64,000 bases of DNA from Clarkia xantiana subsp. parviflora (GCA_036873135.1 JAPTYO010000001.1:54999629-55063628), one strand, 5' to 3'; positions 11,277 through 23,875 are shown, counted from the stretch's first letter. Translations and numbers: made by a program. Notes: generated from the letters alone by a model not told the origin.

Positions 11277-14200
11277 ATGGAACCGCAAGGGGATCTCCCT
11301 GCCACCGCAGACGCCGGGGCGGTCACTCCCTTGCCTTCAACGGTCGCCGGAGGTGACGAATCAGCTCCCAATCCGTCTTCTCCGCCACGCAGCATCGATC
11401 TCGCGGCCGACGAGTCTCTGGAGGATACAGCTTCGCCGGAACCTCGAGAACCGTCGGAGGAGGATGACGCTGACCAGGAGCAAGAGCCTGATAACGGCCA
11501 AGTCGATCACTCCTCTGGTACCGTTGCAGCTTATGATCTCAAGCGCAAGATCATTAAGCAGGTGCTTTCTCCTTTTTCTCTCCGTTGGGTTACTGTTTGA
11601 TGCCACCAGTGAATCTCTTTACATTCGACAACGAATTGGTCTATTCTATATGACGTGTTTCCACGACATTACTTTCTGGATTAATATTCTTCCATCTTGG
11701 TTTATATTTGTATTGCTTTGCTTCGTATTGAATATTCTGTTCATATATGATAAAGATACATTTTTTTGGGTGAAAATAAATAAAGATACATTCTATTGAT
11801 ACTAACTGTTAACTTTCTTAGTTGTATTTGCTCTAAGGTTAATTACTAGCTCTAGCTGCTCTTACCACCTCGGGTGTGCGAATCCCTCTCTGTTATGCTT
11901 ATGAAATGTGTGTCTGAGACTCTGAGTTAGTTGAGTAGCTGTGAGTGTGTAGCCTTGACTCTTGACAATGTTCTATTTTTCTTGGACATCTTTTGGTTTA
12001 CATTAATGAGTAGAAACTGCATCAATATAAACATACTCCTTATCAAACTGCGTTTTTCGTTTGATTTTGAAGGTGGAGTATTACTTCAGTGATGAAAACT
12101 TGCCAACCGACAAGTATCTCATGGGGTTCATTAAGAAGAACAAGGAAGGATATGGTAAGCCATTATTGCCTCTGTCATATTGTCTACTCTATGAGAAGTT
12201 CCTTTTTCTGTTTAAATTTCTTTGTCCTCGTAAACTCTTAAGCTCCATTGGTTGGCTGCATATATATTTAGCTTTCAAATATTGAAAACGATGAAGGTTG
12301 ATTGGTTTTGTTTGGTCATGGTATGCTTTCATTTAGTTGAGAATGCACTTATCATGTCGTAATCTTGTGTATATAGGGCTTAAAATTGGGAAGTTTATCA
12401 ATAACGTTTAAATTGGATGAGTCAGGACGAATCTTTGGAGTAAAGCTAGGAAGTATGAGCTTCATTCTTATTACATTTGAAAGCTAGGAAGTCTGAGATT
12501 TCATTTAGTTGAGAATGCACTTATCATGTCGTAATCTTGTATATATAGGGCTTAAAATTGGGAAGTTTATCAGTAACGTTTAAATTGGGTGAATAGAATG
12601 AATCTTTGGAGTAAAGCTAGGAAGTCTGAGCTTGATTCTTATTACATTTGAAATTTCTTGACGAGATGAACACAAATTGAATAACTTTATTGCCTTGTCT
12701 TTCTTGTTGAGTGGAGAAGAGCTGATGCAAATATGTTAGTCCAGAGCAGTTTATATGTCTTTTGAACTCCCGATAGTCTCCTGAATATAAAGACTGAATG
12801 AATACTAGCTAAGGGTGTATATTATTGATTATGTAATCAAGCTCAATACCATAGATAGGACAATGAATAAGGTCGAAATAATCACATAATGCCATCTTAT
12901 CATTGTCTCACCAGCGTCCTACAGGACCTCCATAGTCCATAGTCAAATCTGATGCACCGGGTCCTACAACGAAGCATTTGGTTTCCTTCGTTCGACAGAA
13001 ACATCTGAGGAGACAGCACACCCATCTCTGGCTATTATAGCATTTGCAAAAAAAAATTTGGCTCCCTTTGATGAGTGGAACTAATTACCAGAGGCCTAAT
13101 CTCTTATAGCAGTATTTGAACTGTTTCTTATGTTTAAGAATATTAGGCTATTTGCCAGACCTTTTCTTTTGATTTTAGTGAAGATTACATCAAGTGTGTG
13201 CGGCTTCAAATGGTGGCGCTGACATATATTGTCCTTTGTATAATATGTGGTTTCTAGAGTAGATTTCAACTCTAATTGATGTTAAACTTGTTCTTTTGCA
13301 GTACCTACTGGTGTCATTGCTTCTTTCAGGAAAACGAAAAAGCTGACCCGGGACCATGCAGTCATAGTGGCTGCACTCAAGGAGTCCACTTGTCTTGTAA
13401 GTTCATCTTCCTCTTCAAATTTAGTAAGCTTTGTAGCTCAGGACGTGATTGGGCAAACTTAAACAATGCAGGTTGTTAATCCTGATGGTAAGAAGGTGAA
13501 GCGGGCCAATCCTCTTCCTGTTGTTGAGCAGCGAGATCCTAAGGTATCAATACCATGACCGATTAATTCTCTGTCAATCCAAGTAAACATTTCCTCATTT
13601 GTATCACTTAAGAAGTGTCCTTTGCTCTATAACTTTTGCCTTCTAGTTGTTCACTGTTTTGGTGGAGAATCTGCCTGATGATCATTCGGTGCCCAACCTT
13701 CGCAGGATATTTGGTGAAGTTGGACGGTATAATATTTTACTACTTGCTCTCAATTTATTGAGATGAAAAATCGCCTGTTCTCTTTTTCCACCGTTTCACC
13801 CTTTCCTGACTTGAGTACCTGTTCTGATTGCTAACAGCATCAAGAATGTCTGTGTTCATGACCCAAGTACAGCAGAAGAGTCGAAAAAAGGCAGCAAGGT
13901 AGATAAGTTCTATAGCAGTAAGGTAAGAATCTTCGCTTTGGGGACTTGTAATATTGTAAGAACTGCACCACACGCTTCCTTCAAATGAGGCTTGAATTAC
14001 AATGATTGTTTATTGCTCATCCATATTTCACCTGATCCAAAAGAATTCTAGTTGAGATTGGTGCTAACTTTAAAGAGACCTGATTGTGGAACATTAATTA
14101 CAAGTCTAGGTTTATGAGCTTCTCCATATTCTTAGTCGGTTTGCTTTTATCCATTTGTAGCTACATGCTCTGGTGGAGTATGATTCTGCTGAAGCTGCTG

Positions 14201-16127
14201 AGAAAGCAGTAAGCATCTGAATTTGTGATGTTACAAGCATTTATCTGCTACCTGTAATATTTAGAACTATTTCCAAGATTAATTTCCAAGGGCTCACAGC
14301 TTCTTCTTGATACTGTACTATTCAGGCAAATACTCTGAACAATGAACAAGATTGGAGAAATGGCATGCGAGTAAAACTCCTTAAGCGAGTGGTAGTCAGA
14401 TCTGGTCCTTCTCCCTTTATATCGTAAGCACTGCTAGTTGATGTTAGTATAATTCGTTTTGGCGATGTATGTAGACAATGTATGGGAACAGAAGACAGGC
14501 TTGGACAGGACCTGATACCGAAAAGAAAACAGCCAGCCGTCCATCTGATCATCTTGGAGATGGAGAACGCAAGTTAAACGAAAATCATGAAGATATTACA
14601 CCTGATGAGGAGGTTAGTTCTGCACATTGAACACAACTTTGCTCCAAAAATTATAGGGTTAATAACATAAAACAGTCTCAACTATAGGTCATGTTGCTAA
14701 TAGCAATCCCAGATTTAAAATGCTGGTATTTGGTGTCGCAACTAGATTGGTTGATTTCCACTTTTTTCTCATAAAATTGATGGAATAAGAACATGTTTTT
14801 TAAGCATCAAATAAGTCTAAATCACGGGTAACAAAACTGAAACTTCGGAAAAGTGGAAAATAACATATTTTTATTGCTTAAAACACTAATTTTAACGTTA
14901 AAATCATTCAAAACTCAAAAATGGAGGAAATCAACTAATCTGATTGTTGGGAACCGAATATCAACATTTTTAATCTGGGACAGCAATTAGCAACATGTTT
15001 TTAAGTTCTTAACCAAAAATGATAAATAATGCTTATATGGTGCATAAGAAAGATTCTATAATTGCTAATGCCAAACAACATGAAATGCGACCATATATCG
15101 ATCTATATAGTTAAGTTACGTGAATGAAGTTCTTAACTTTTTGTGTAAATTGTGGCTAGAGTGGTTCGAAGGATAAAAGTGGGGACAAAGTTCGGAACCA
15201 CCACGGAAACAATAACAATAATAATCATGGAAGGGGAGGAGGAAGGAAGCACAAACAACAACACCGGGGAGGTCTCATTGGCGGCCATGGTATGTATTTG
15301 ATTCTATGATTATGATATGAATTGATGCTGAATGTTAGTAAGACAATAAGAAGGATTGTTTGATTATGATGAAACAGGGCATGGTATGTATTTGATTCTA
15401 GGGTTAAGATCCTATAAACTGTCCAAGGTTTGACCCTTGTGAGATTTTACTGTCTAGAGTTTCACTTGTTGATATAAGATGTCTGAAGTTTCAACTGTGT
15501 TGAAATTTGGTTTTCCATCTATTTTTCCGGTTAAATTTAACAGATTTGTGTGAAATGACACATTTGCCTTTTTAATATTTTTTTATTTACTATATTATTT
15601 TAAGAAAATGTGAAATGACAAAAGTACCCCGGAATCAAACAAGGAGGATGAGACTGATTTTTTATTTTTTTTTTGCTATGAGGGGTATTTTTGACTTTTC
15701 GTTCGAGCATGTGATTGTTGAACAATGACATTTTTGGGATATTTTTTTTGTTCAGATCATCACATGACCAATTTCTGTTTGACTTATCAGCAAAAACAAA
15801 CAGAGACACAAAATCTCAACAAAATTGAAACGTCAGACAGTTCATATCTACATTTGAATCTCCAGACACCAAAATCTCAAAATGGCCAAACTTTGGACAG
15901 ATTATAGGTTCTTAACCCTTGATTCTATGATGATGATATGAATTGATGCCAAATGTTAGTAATACAATAAGAAGGATTGTTTGACTGATTATGATGAACC
16001 AGGGCATGGAAGCATTACAACAGGGTTGAATTCAAGCCATAGTGAAGCTCCGTCGAAACCTCCTCCAGGTCCGAGAATGCCCGATGGAACCCGAGGATTC
16101 ACTATCGGACGAGGCAAGCCTCTCTAA
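11277..16127 (+). CDS. LARP6A: La-related protein 6 (LARP6a-type RNA-binding protein)
   Basis: Eleven exons: 11277-11561, 12073-12154, 13302-13396, 13472-13543, 13647-13726, 13838-13922, 14161-14208, 14326-14391, 14475-14612, 15160-15289 and 16003-16127, giving 401 residues with every junction GT-AG and in frame. Residues 1-85 are acidic and Pro/Ser rich. A La motif follows (about 86-170, with VEYYFSDENLPTDKYL), then an RRM from about residue 179 (LFTVLVENLPDD). The tail is basic, Asn/Gly/His-rich, and ends in the SUZ-C-like motif GPRMPDGTRGFTIGRG. LARP6 proteins bind RNA in nucleus and cytoplasm. I see no PAM2 poly(A)-binding-protein motif in the N-terminus, which favours the LARP6a rather than the LARP6b/c group. 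Introns 9 and 10 each carry a GGGTTAA-type MITE, and introns 2 and 10 contain tandem duplications. Confidence 0.9.
12328..12655. repeat. Tandem duplication inside LARP6 intron 2 (172-bp period)
   Basis: Two direct copies offset by 172 bases, the first beginning near 12328 and the second near 12500, each running from a tttcatttagttgagaatgc word to an attacatttgaaa word with a few substitutions. Confidence 0.9.
14656..15015. mobile_element. Mutator-like MITE (GGGTTAA family) in LARP6 intron 9
   Basis: Begins GGGTTAATAACATAAAACAG and ends in an inverted counterpart, aagttcttaacca. Flanks are AAAATTATA and AAAATGATA, a 9-bp target duplication with one mismatch. Its interior resembles the copy in the MraY gene (19616-19923), sharing agatttaaaatg-like and ttgatttccactttt words. 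No coding capacity. Confidence 0.7.
15284..16002. repeat. Tandem duplication of the LARP6 intron 10 splice region
   Basis: The sequence from the end of exon 10 (cATGgtatgtattt) to an acagGGCATGgtatgt block at 15374-15389 repeats with a 94-base offset. The second copy is interrupted by the MITE at 15401-15918 and resumes to the acceptor of exon 11. The middle block carries both an acceptor and a donor around the six bases GGCATG (15378-15383). Confidence 0.85.
15401..15918. mobile_element. Mutator-like MITE (GGGTTAA family) in LARP6 intron 10
   Basis: A 518-bp element with terminal inverted repeats: the left end GGGTTAAGATCCTATAAACT is mirrored by the right end, ...ataggttcttaaccc. It is bounded by a perfect 9-bp target duplication, TTGATTCTA (15392-15400 and 15919-15927). 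The 9-bp duplication points to the Mutator superfamily. It has no transposase; the short open frames inside are not gene-like. Confidence 0.88.
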
Positions 16128-16703
16128 CAGCCAAGAACCATAGCTTTTAAATGGATGAATTTGTGCTTGTGTATTATCAGTGGTGTGTTTGGTTTGGTTT
16201 GGTTTGTAAGATGCTACCAAATGTGGATTGTCTTTATCGTTTTGGAAGAAGAAACGATACAAATTGTAACTTACCATCTTTTGTGGGATGAATGAAAACA
16301 GACATAACACTATTATTGGTTGAAATGGAGATGAGTAACATAATGTTTTATTCAAGTGTCATTCTTTTATGGGTCAAAGAACTGGATAGAAAACTAGATG
16401 GTGACTTAGCATATATACAAAATAATGTTAATGCACTTTTTATATGATATAACGAAAATAATATTAGTTTCTACCACATTAATTTAATGGTTAACAAGTC
16501 TTTCAATACAACAAGTTTGAGCTATGTTGTCTTTTTGGTGTATTGTTTTGTTGTATTGTTTTGTGTACTTTGAACGCACATTAATGTTTGGAACTTTTTT
16601 TTTTATGCATCCGTTAAAATTGTTAATTTTGACGGTTAGGTACTCACATAATTAGCGTCAAGACTTTTTTTTGCTTAGTTTAGTCACCCTATTTATAACC
16701 CAA

Positions 16704-16780
<77 letters not shown>

Positions 16781-17520
16781 TTTTTAAATAATTTAGTCAC
16801 TAAATTTATGCCTATCGAACATTGGCCCACTTGACCTATCCCGAGTTGAATTATGGCTATATCCGACATGGTTAGAGTAACCTAACATAATTGACCCTAA
16901 CAATGGTAGGAACTAGAATTGAAGTTTTTTTTATGTGTATCTAAGATAAATCAGACATAAATTGAAATAATTACAACGACATAATCCAATTAAACATTTA
17001 GTTAAAGGTGTTCTGTTGTAATATTTCAATTTCATAACAAATCTATCTCGGTAGCTATAAAAAGACTTTACAAGTTGCTAGAACATGCTCGTTTTCTATC
17101 CTATGTAAATATTAACAAGATATAACAATTTAATTATATTAGAAATTAAAGTTTAAGCAGCGGTTTGATGTTAACACTTTTTTTTTAAACTTTATTTACG
17201 CTTTTAACTATTTAATTAATTATAATTATAATAATACCTAGAATATAAAATATTATAATAAATAATATAGATCTATTGTAAACTAATAAAGTTTTATTTA
17301 ATAAGAGCGCGTGGCTCTTCCCTCTCTTTCACCATCGACGATGATTCAATTGAAAGTGGAGCGTAGATTTCGAAGAAGTTAGGTTGATTCATTCTCCGTT
17401 GGGTATAAATCAAACAACCGCCATTTCTTTCCAACGAATCTGTCTCTCCATCTCTCTCGATCTCATGCTTTCCTTCTTCTCCCCTGTCAACGCCGTCTGA
17501 GCTTCCTTTCCTCCGCCGCA
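16128..17520. other. LARP6 3' region and MraY upstream spacer
   Basis: Bases 16128 to about 16350 are probably LARP6 3' UTR. A long (AT)n microsatellite followed by poly-T occupies about 16708-16786. The rest is AT-rich until a CT-rich leader from about 17310 ahead of the MraY start. I see no other gene. Confidence 0.5.
16708..16786. repeat. (AT)n microsatellite plus poly-T
   Basis: About 65 bases of pure AT dinucleotide, then about 13 T residues. Confidence 0.95.
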
Positions 17521-20500
17521 ATGCCGCCTCGTTCCTTCTCCCTCACTCACCTTCCTCTTCTCAAGCTCCCAACCTCTGCTCGTCTCCCTCGATCGCAATG
17601 CCGTCGTACGAGCCGCCGCTTTGACGGAGCTGCTTGTGGCCGTCTTCAGGTACCTGTCTTATTGTTCGTTATCTATTTGCAATTGCATCGTCTCCAACGA
17701 TGAGGCGGAACGAGGATTTCATCAGCTTCTTCTCCATTATGTGTGAACCGATCAATCGTTGAGGGGCAGGCATTTGTATCGGTCAGTGTGATTAGTCAAC
17801 GGATCAGTATGAAAATTTCCAGGGGAGAAATTAATTGTCCAGGTGTAGAGAACTTCCTCATTTTTGTTGTCTGGAGATGGAGATGGAGATGGCAATACAA
17901 GAATTGCAGGCATTTCCAGCTGAGAGCATTGATAAGTTTTCACATTTGAAAAACGTTATTTTCCCTAAGAATGTGAAAATCTCATGCAGCACCAACGGTT
18001 TTTGAGTTCACCTGAGAATTTCTAATGTGCATTAGAGTTTCATTTAATTCCGTTGGTAAAAGTTGCATCATTACGACAAGTATAACGTGGAAGTCGAAAT
18101 GCCAATTTCTCTTTCGCGTTTATGATAGTACTTACAAATATGAAGTATTTATATTTTTTTCATCGTCTTCTGGTCTGTTCTCTATGCAAGCAGATACCTG
18201 GTTCGGTTGTTCAACAACGTCGGCCTCGTTTCCAAGAGAGTCCAATCTGTACAGCTTTTGATGAGGTAATTCGTGTTTCACTTGAGACAGAACCAGAAAT
18301 ACGTATAACCCAGCCATTATGTGTCGATTTCTGTTGTTAAGGCTCTTCTTGGTCCTTCTATGAAAGACGTTTTTCTTTGTTTTGTTTTTTTTAAAATTTG
18401 CTTGTGGAAAAATATTAGAGAGCATTACTGCAATTCAGATAAAGAAAGCCACTTATTATCGTGTTCTCTTTGGAAGTTACAGTCTCCTCTTAAAATGTTC
18501 TATTGCTTCTGAAGTTCCTGCTAAAACAATTAGTTGTGCTTCTAAATGTCTCCAATGAAATATGGGAAGGAAGGGGTAAAAAAAACCTTTTTAATAATTG
18601 ATTAAACCCTGAGTTGATGTAATTATCTCTTCTCCTACCCTTAGTAAAACTCAGCTCTGTTGTAGCAGTAGGAGGTAGGAACTTAGCTCTTACAAAATTG
18701 AGTTCAGTGTTTGAAATGCTTCTCACTACCTCGTTGCATTTAGTACATTACTTTCCTAGGGTGCAGTTGATATTCCATCGCTCGATGACTGGGGGGGAGG
18801 TTTAGAGGATTCTGGCAACTACGCCTACTCTTCTAGCGACGACGAAGATAGTGATGAAGACTTCATAATAAATCCAGTTAACGATGTAGATTTGCCTGGT
18901 CGTAGTAGAGTGTCAAACAATGATGCTTTAACGGTGACTGCCCACCGTTTCGCTATGCTTGGTAGAAGACGACAGAAACGCAGGTATGTAGAAATTAGAC
19001 TATTCAATTTTCTAAGCTGTGAGATCTTGAGTGGCAGCTTTCCTGTGTAATACTTATCTTGGGAAGTTTGTGTGGGCACTGAACTTGTTTTCCTTTTCAA
19101 AACATACGCTTGCAGGAGCAAATATGGTGCTTTGATCAACATGGGTTTGATAACCTTCTTAACAGGACTCCTCTTACTCATAGATTGTTGTGCTTGGCGG
19201 ATTGTGAGGTTGCCTCTGGAATCATTTTACTTGACACATCCTTTCTTCATATCGATGGTTCTAGTATCTTGTGCGGGCTATGTTTGTGTACCCTTGCTCG
19301 ACGTTGTATGTGTAGACCGAATTGTCCCGACGGAATGGCCTACTAGTCATTATCTGAAAAAGAAAACCCCCACAATGGGTGGATTATTTCTTGTGCCTAT
19401 TGGTGTATTCGTTGCACTATTCAAAGTCAGTTTTTCTTCAACTCAAGTCATGGGAGCAGCTATGGCAACTCTGATCTATGCTACAATAGGATTCCTTGAC
19501 GACTCTCTGAGCCTGTCGAAGAATCGTTATTATGGTTTATCTTCAAGGGTGAAACTTCTATTGGAGGCAAGCTTCCTCTCCTTTGTATTCCTATCTTTTA
19601 ATATAGTAAGTAATTGGGTTAAGAACCTACAAACAGTCCCAGCTATAGGCTATGCTGCTAATCGTTGTTCCGGATTTAAAATGTTAATATTCGGTGACTC
19701 AACCATCAGATTTATTGATTTCCACTTTTTCCGACTGGTTTTGGCCTATTTGCTCATAGTTTAAATCTATTTGATGCTTAAAAAACATGTTTTTGTTTTG
19801 TCAATTTTAAGAGAGAAAATTGAAAATCAACCAATGTGATAGTTGAGACACTAAATATCAATATTTTAAATTTGAGACATCGATTAGCGACATGTCTTGG
19901 GATTGTTTTTAGGTTCTTAACCTTATATAATTTCATCTCAGATCTCAAGTACTATTCTGTTGATTACTACAGGTAGCGGTTGGGACCATCTTCTCACTGT
20001 GGTTGGATTGCATCGATATATCGTCACCTTATGGCATGTATACCTTCTTATAACTAATCTGATCAACATTTATTAGATGGTAACTAACATCACTGAGCTT
20101 TTGTGAAGATTCAAAAGCTTTTCCAGTCAAGTAACAAGCTTCTCTATTTCTTTCCTTTTTTCGCTTGTTCAGACTGTCCGGTGCAAACAATGGAGCCTAA
20201 ATTGAACAAAACTGCCATAATTTGCTCTCAGATGCTGGATATTATGGTTTGATTCAAATTTATTTTGCCTAATTAATGCAGGAAAGCATTAGTACCTCTA
20301 CCTGCACCCTTGGGTCTCATTTGCCTCGGTAAATTATACACGATATTAAGCTCATTCGGTTTTGTTGCAATGACTAATGGAGTGAGCTCAACCGATGGCC
20401 TTGACGGTCTAGCTGGAGGCACTGCTGCTTTGAGCTTCACTGCAATGTCGATTGCCGTACTCCCTATATGTCCCGGTCAGTACAGTTTTCTAAAAATCAC

Positions 20501-21624
20501 CAACCATACCCTAAAATGAACACCTTTAATGATCATGGCATAAACTGCTGCAGGTGCATCAATGGCAGGAGCTTGTGTTGGTTTTCTGCTGCATAATCGA
20601 TATAGAGCATCTGTGCTCATGGGTGATACTGGATCCCTTGCACTTGGTGGAGCACTAGCTTCAATGGCTGCCTGCACAGGAATGTTCTTTCCACTCTTCA
20701 TATCATCTGGGGTTTTTCTTCTCGAAAATCTATCTGTAATATTGCAGGTAAAATGAATTGCATTTGAAACTTGGGTTTAAAACCTAGGGTTAGAGGTACC
20801 ACATTTTTTAGGGTTAACAGGTCTTTTGGTCCATGATGTTTCACCACTTTTGGGTTTTAATCCATGATGTTTTTTTTTTTTGCCTATTTTTGGTACCATA
20901 TGTTTGCAAATTTTTCTAGTTTCGGTCCGAGCGTTACATTTCGTCCATTTTTTCCGTTAATTGACATGTGCAAGTCACATGATCCACCCTAAACTTTTAA
21001 TTTTGTTTAAATTTGGGGGAATTGACCAATTGAACTAGGTTTAAGGTGTCAATTTTTCCAAACTTGACCCATTAAACCTAATTCAATTCGCCCAAATTGA
21101 ACTAGGTCTAGGGTGTTAATTCCCCCAAATTTGAACAAGATTGAAAGTTTAGGGTGGATCACTTGACTTGCACATGTCACTTAATGGAAAAAATGGACGG
21201 AATGTAACGCTCAGACCAAAACTAGAAAAATCTGCAAACATATGGTATCAAAACTAGGCAAAAAAAAAAAAAACATCATAAACCAAAACCCAAAAGTGGT
21301 CAAACATCATGGACCAATATACCTGTTTTTTTACCATTTTTCGCTTTTGCTACCGTCTGTATTTTTTCGTATACGTTTAGTACCAAACGTTTAAACTTTG
21401 TATACTCAAAGCTGGTCTAATGATATTTCGTGTTGTAGGTATCGTATTTCAAGGTGACGAAGACGGTTTTGAAGGGGGCAGGGAGGCGATTGCTGAGAAT
21501 GGCGCCGTTTCATAGCCATCTCGAGCTATGCGGCTTCAAAGAACCGATCATCGTCGCCGGAGCTTATGTTGTATCTGCAGTCTTGTCTATGCTTGCAGCT
21601 TATATTGGTCTTACATCTGCATGA
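17521..21624 (+). CDS. MRAY: Plastid MraY-like phospho-N-acetylmuramoyl-pentapeptide transferase
   Basis: Eight exons: 17521-17649, 18194-18265, 18760-18983, 19116-19605, 19973-20037, 20282-20475, 20554-20747 and 21439-21624, giving 517 residues, all GT-AG and in frame. Residues 1-60 are basic and Ser/Pro-rich, as in a chloroplast transit peptide, followed by an acidic linker (about 70-110). The polytopic membrane domain starts near residue 143. MraY signatures appear in order: TPTMGG (226-231), the Asp pair D270-D271, [10 protein letters not shown] (364-373), [11 protein letters not shown] (414-424) and [13 protein letters not shown] (477-489). In bacteria MraY joins phospho-MurNAc-pentapeptide to undecaprenyl phosphate to form lipid I. 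Plants keep a plastid homologue; in moss it is needed for chloroplast division. The His box reads H-S-H instead of H-H-H. Intron 4 carries a MITE and intron 7 a fold-back element. Confidence 0.92.
19616..19923. mobile_element. Mutator-like MITE (GGGTTAA family) in MraY intron 4
   Basis: A 308-bp element with inverted ends GGGTTAAGAACCTACAAACA and the mirrored ...gtttttaggttcttaacct. Flanks TAAGTAATT and TATATAATT match at 7 of 9 positions, consistent with a decayed 9-bp duplication. The left flank overlaps the exon 4 splice donor (gtaag, 19606-19610). Confidence 0.72.
20816..21327. mobile_element. Long fold-back element in MraY intron 7
   Basis: About 512 bp in which the two halves are near-perfect inverted copies of about 230 bp each. 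The left arm starts aacaggtcttttggtccatg and the right arm ends ggaccaatatacctgtt. Opposite arms share ccatatgtttgcaaa, gtgcaagtcac and ccaccctaaac words. Not coding; same family as 23309-23798 and a fragment near 10786. Confidence 0.85.
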
Positions 21625-21960
21625 ACATATCAATTTTCAAACAAGAAAAATTAACATTCATTCATTTTTTTGGGTAGTTTGATAATTTTAGTGTTTGGCC
21701 CAGAAGACAAAGATCAGGTAATGAGTGTATCATATAGTTCATATTTTACCCAAACACAAGTGTAATTTGAATTATTTTTTTGGAAGAGTTATATATTAAC
21801 CTCCTCTTGTCTTTTATGCCTACCCCTCTCTTGTATAAATCTTTGCCCCCTTTTCAATATGCATGTACTTTGTAATAGATATGGAAAAATTTGCAAAGTA
21901 TACGATATGTTTGAAAAATATGTTTTTTTACGAGAATGTTTAAAAATGATTGTGATTGGT

Positions 21961-22142
21961 TTCTTCAAAACCGAACCCCTTGACCCAATTGGACTAGCCA
22001 TGGACTAGCCAAGAGCTGGGTCGGGCCTCGGTCAGGGTCGCCAGGGCCAGGCCTATGTCAATTAGACTCCAATTGGACTAGGTCCAGTTTACCTAGCCCT
22101 GGTCTAGTCCAATTGGGTTAAGGGGTTTGGTTTTGAAGTTTT
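21961..22142. repeat. Small fold-back (inverted repeat) element
   Basis: The left arm, from ttcttcaaaaccgaacccct through cccaattggactagcc (about 21961-21999), is mirrored at 22100-22142 by ctagtccaattgggttaagg followed by ggtttggttttgaag. The GC-rich centre contains gactagcc and ctagccctgg repeats. It resembles the interior of the inverted-repeat intron at 36278-36877. Confidence 0.75.
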
Positions 22143-23468
22143 AGGACTAAATTAAGCAAAAAAAAAAAAAGGTTAGGGATGTAATTAAGGGCTAAATTGA
22201 ACAAAATCAAACGTTTAGGGAGGATTACTTCAAATGTTTGGTAGTGAAAGTATACAAAAAAAAATATATCTTGTACCAAATTAAAACACTTATTGTACAA
22301 ATATAAGGTATCATGTTAGTAGAAAAAAAATTTCAGATAAAAATAGTTCGTAAATTAAATTTTAAAAAATAAATTATATTCACTTGACTATGATTTTTTT
22401 TTTTTTGCCAAACTTGACTACGATATTTAGAAATATAAAATGTTATAATTAATATAAATATAAAGAAATATATCTAGATGAGTAGATGTATTAAAATAAA
22501 CTAATAATAATATGATTAATTTTTTTTAAGTATTGCCAAGTTGCGGAAGATACGTCATTTGCTATTTTCTTCATATATATATTATCACAGCAAGCGGATT
22601 AGTCTTTTAGATAACATAATTATTAATTGGCAATAAATAACAATTAAATTGCTTATATAGAAGAAACTGTTTAGAAGAAGGTTAACCCAAAAAGGCAATA
22701 ATTTATTTACCCATTGGACACAGGTTTAATGCTTGCTTCTCTAACTGGGTCAAAACTCAGTTAAGGGTCAAACGTAACTCTTAATTTTCCTTAAAAAAGA
22801 AAAAAAAAAAAACAAAACAAAAAACAAACTTTTTCTACATTTATATTAAGGTTTGACTTATTAAGTAGTCTGTTCATTTTCTGTTTAAAAATAATGAAAT
22901 ACTTACGTATCAGTGTTCACAATAATTTTACGTAAATTGTATTTTTTAAACTTGTCACGTAGATATTAATCTACACTTTAAGTAATATGTAAAGTTAAGA
23001 CATACATAAACATTATTTGCTCTCAAATAGTTTTACTTAACTATATTTTTTAAATATATTTTATTATCAAATTTTCCAACAACCACTAAAAAGATTTTAG
23101 CATTAATTTTAAAATGAATTAATTTATAATTAAAAATTAAAAATTAGTTATGTAAAACATAGTATTCCTCAAATTGAAGGAATAGATTATGTAAAAATTG
23201 ATGGATCCCACTTTTAAGAAATGCTATGTAAAACTATTGTATCACGTTTTTATACATTATTCATAATAAAAAAATATTAAACCCACATTTAAGTAATACT
23301 ATTTAGGGTTAACATGTCTTTTGATCCATGATGTTTGACCACTTTTAGGTTTTGGTCCATGATATTTTTTTTTTCCATAGTTTTGGTATCATATGTTTGC
23401 ATATTTTTCTAGTTTTGGTCCGACCGATACATTCCGTCCATTTTTTCCGTTAAGTGACATGTGCAAGT

Positions 23469-23474
23469 CACGTG
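23469..23474. promoter_or_regulatory. G-box core in the left arm of the promoter fold-back
   Basis: Palindromic CACGTG, the core bound by plant bZIP and bHLH factors, 455 bp upstream of the CYP710A ATG. Function is inferred only from the motif and position; the copy of this element in the MraY intron has CACATG here. Confidence 0.4.
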
Positions 23475-23647
23475 ATCCACCCTAAACTTTCAATTTTGTT
23501 CAAATTTGGGTCAATCATTGAACTAGGTATAGGGTGTTAATTCCCCCAAATTTGACCAATTAAACCTAGTTCAATTCGCCCAAATTGAACTAGGTTTAGG
23601 GTGTCAGTTCCCCTAAATTTGAACAAAATTAAAAGTTTAGGGTGAAT

Positions 23648-23653
23648 CACGTG
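23648..23653. promoter_or_regulatory. G-box core in the right arm of the promoter fold-back
   Basis: Second CACGTG, the mirror of the one at 23469, 276 bp upstream of the CYP710A ATG. Motif evidence only. Confidence 0.4.
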
Positions 23654-23800
23654 ACTTGCACATGTCACTTAACGGAAAACATAGACAGAATGTAACGGTC
23701 AGACCAAAACTAAATAAATCTGCAAACATATAGTACCAAAATTAGGGAAAAAAAAACATCATTGATCAAAACCCAAAAATTATCAAATATCATGTTAACG

Positions 23801-23801
<1 letters not shown>

Positions 23802-23869
<68 letters not shown>
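23802..23869. repeat. (TA)n microsatellite in the CYP710A core promoter
   Basis: About 68 bases of TA dinucleotide ending 60 bases before the ATG and immediately followed by a ctattaaaag TATA-like stretch. Its length may vary between individuals and could affect the core promoter. Confidence 0.95.

Positions 23870-23875
<6 letters not shown>

Larger units (their letters stand above)
23309..23798. mobile_element. Long fold-back element in the CYP710A promoter
   Basis: About 490 bp with exact ends ttaacatg and catgttaa and arms that are near-perfect inverted copies. Second full copy of the family found in MraY intron 7. Its right end lies 130 bp before the CYP710A start codon, so it forms much of the proximal promoter. 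It contributes two perfect CACGTG motifs, one in each arm. Confidence 0.87.
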
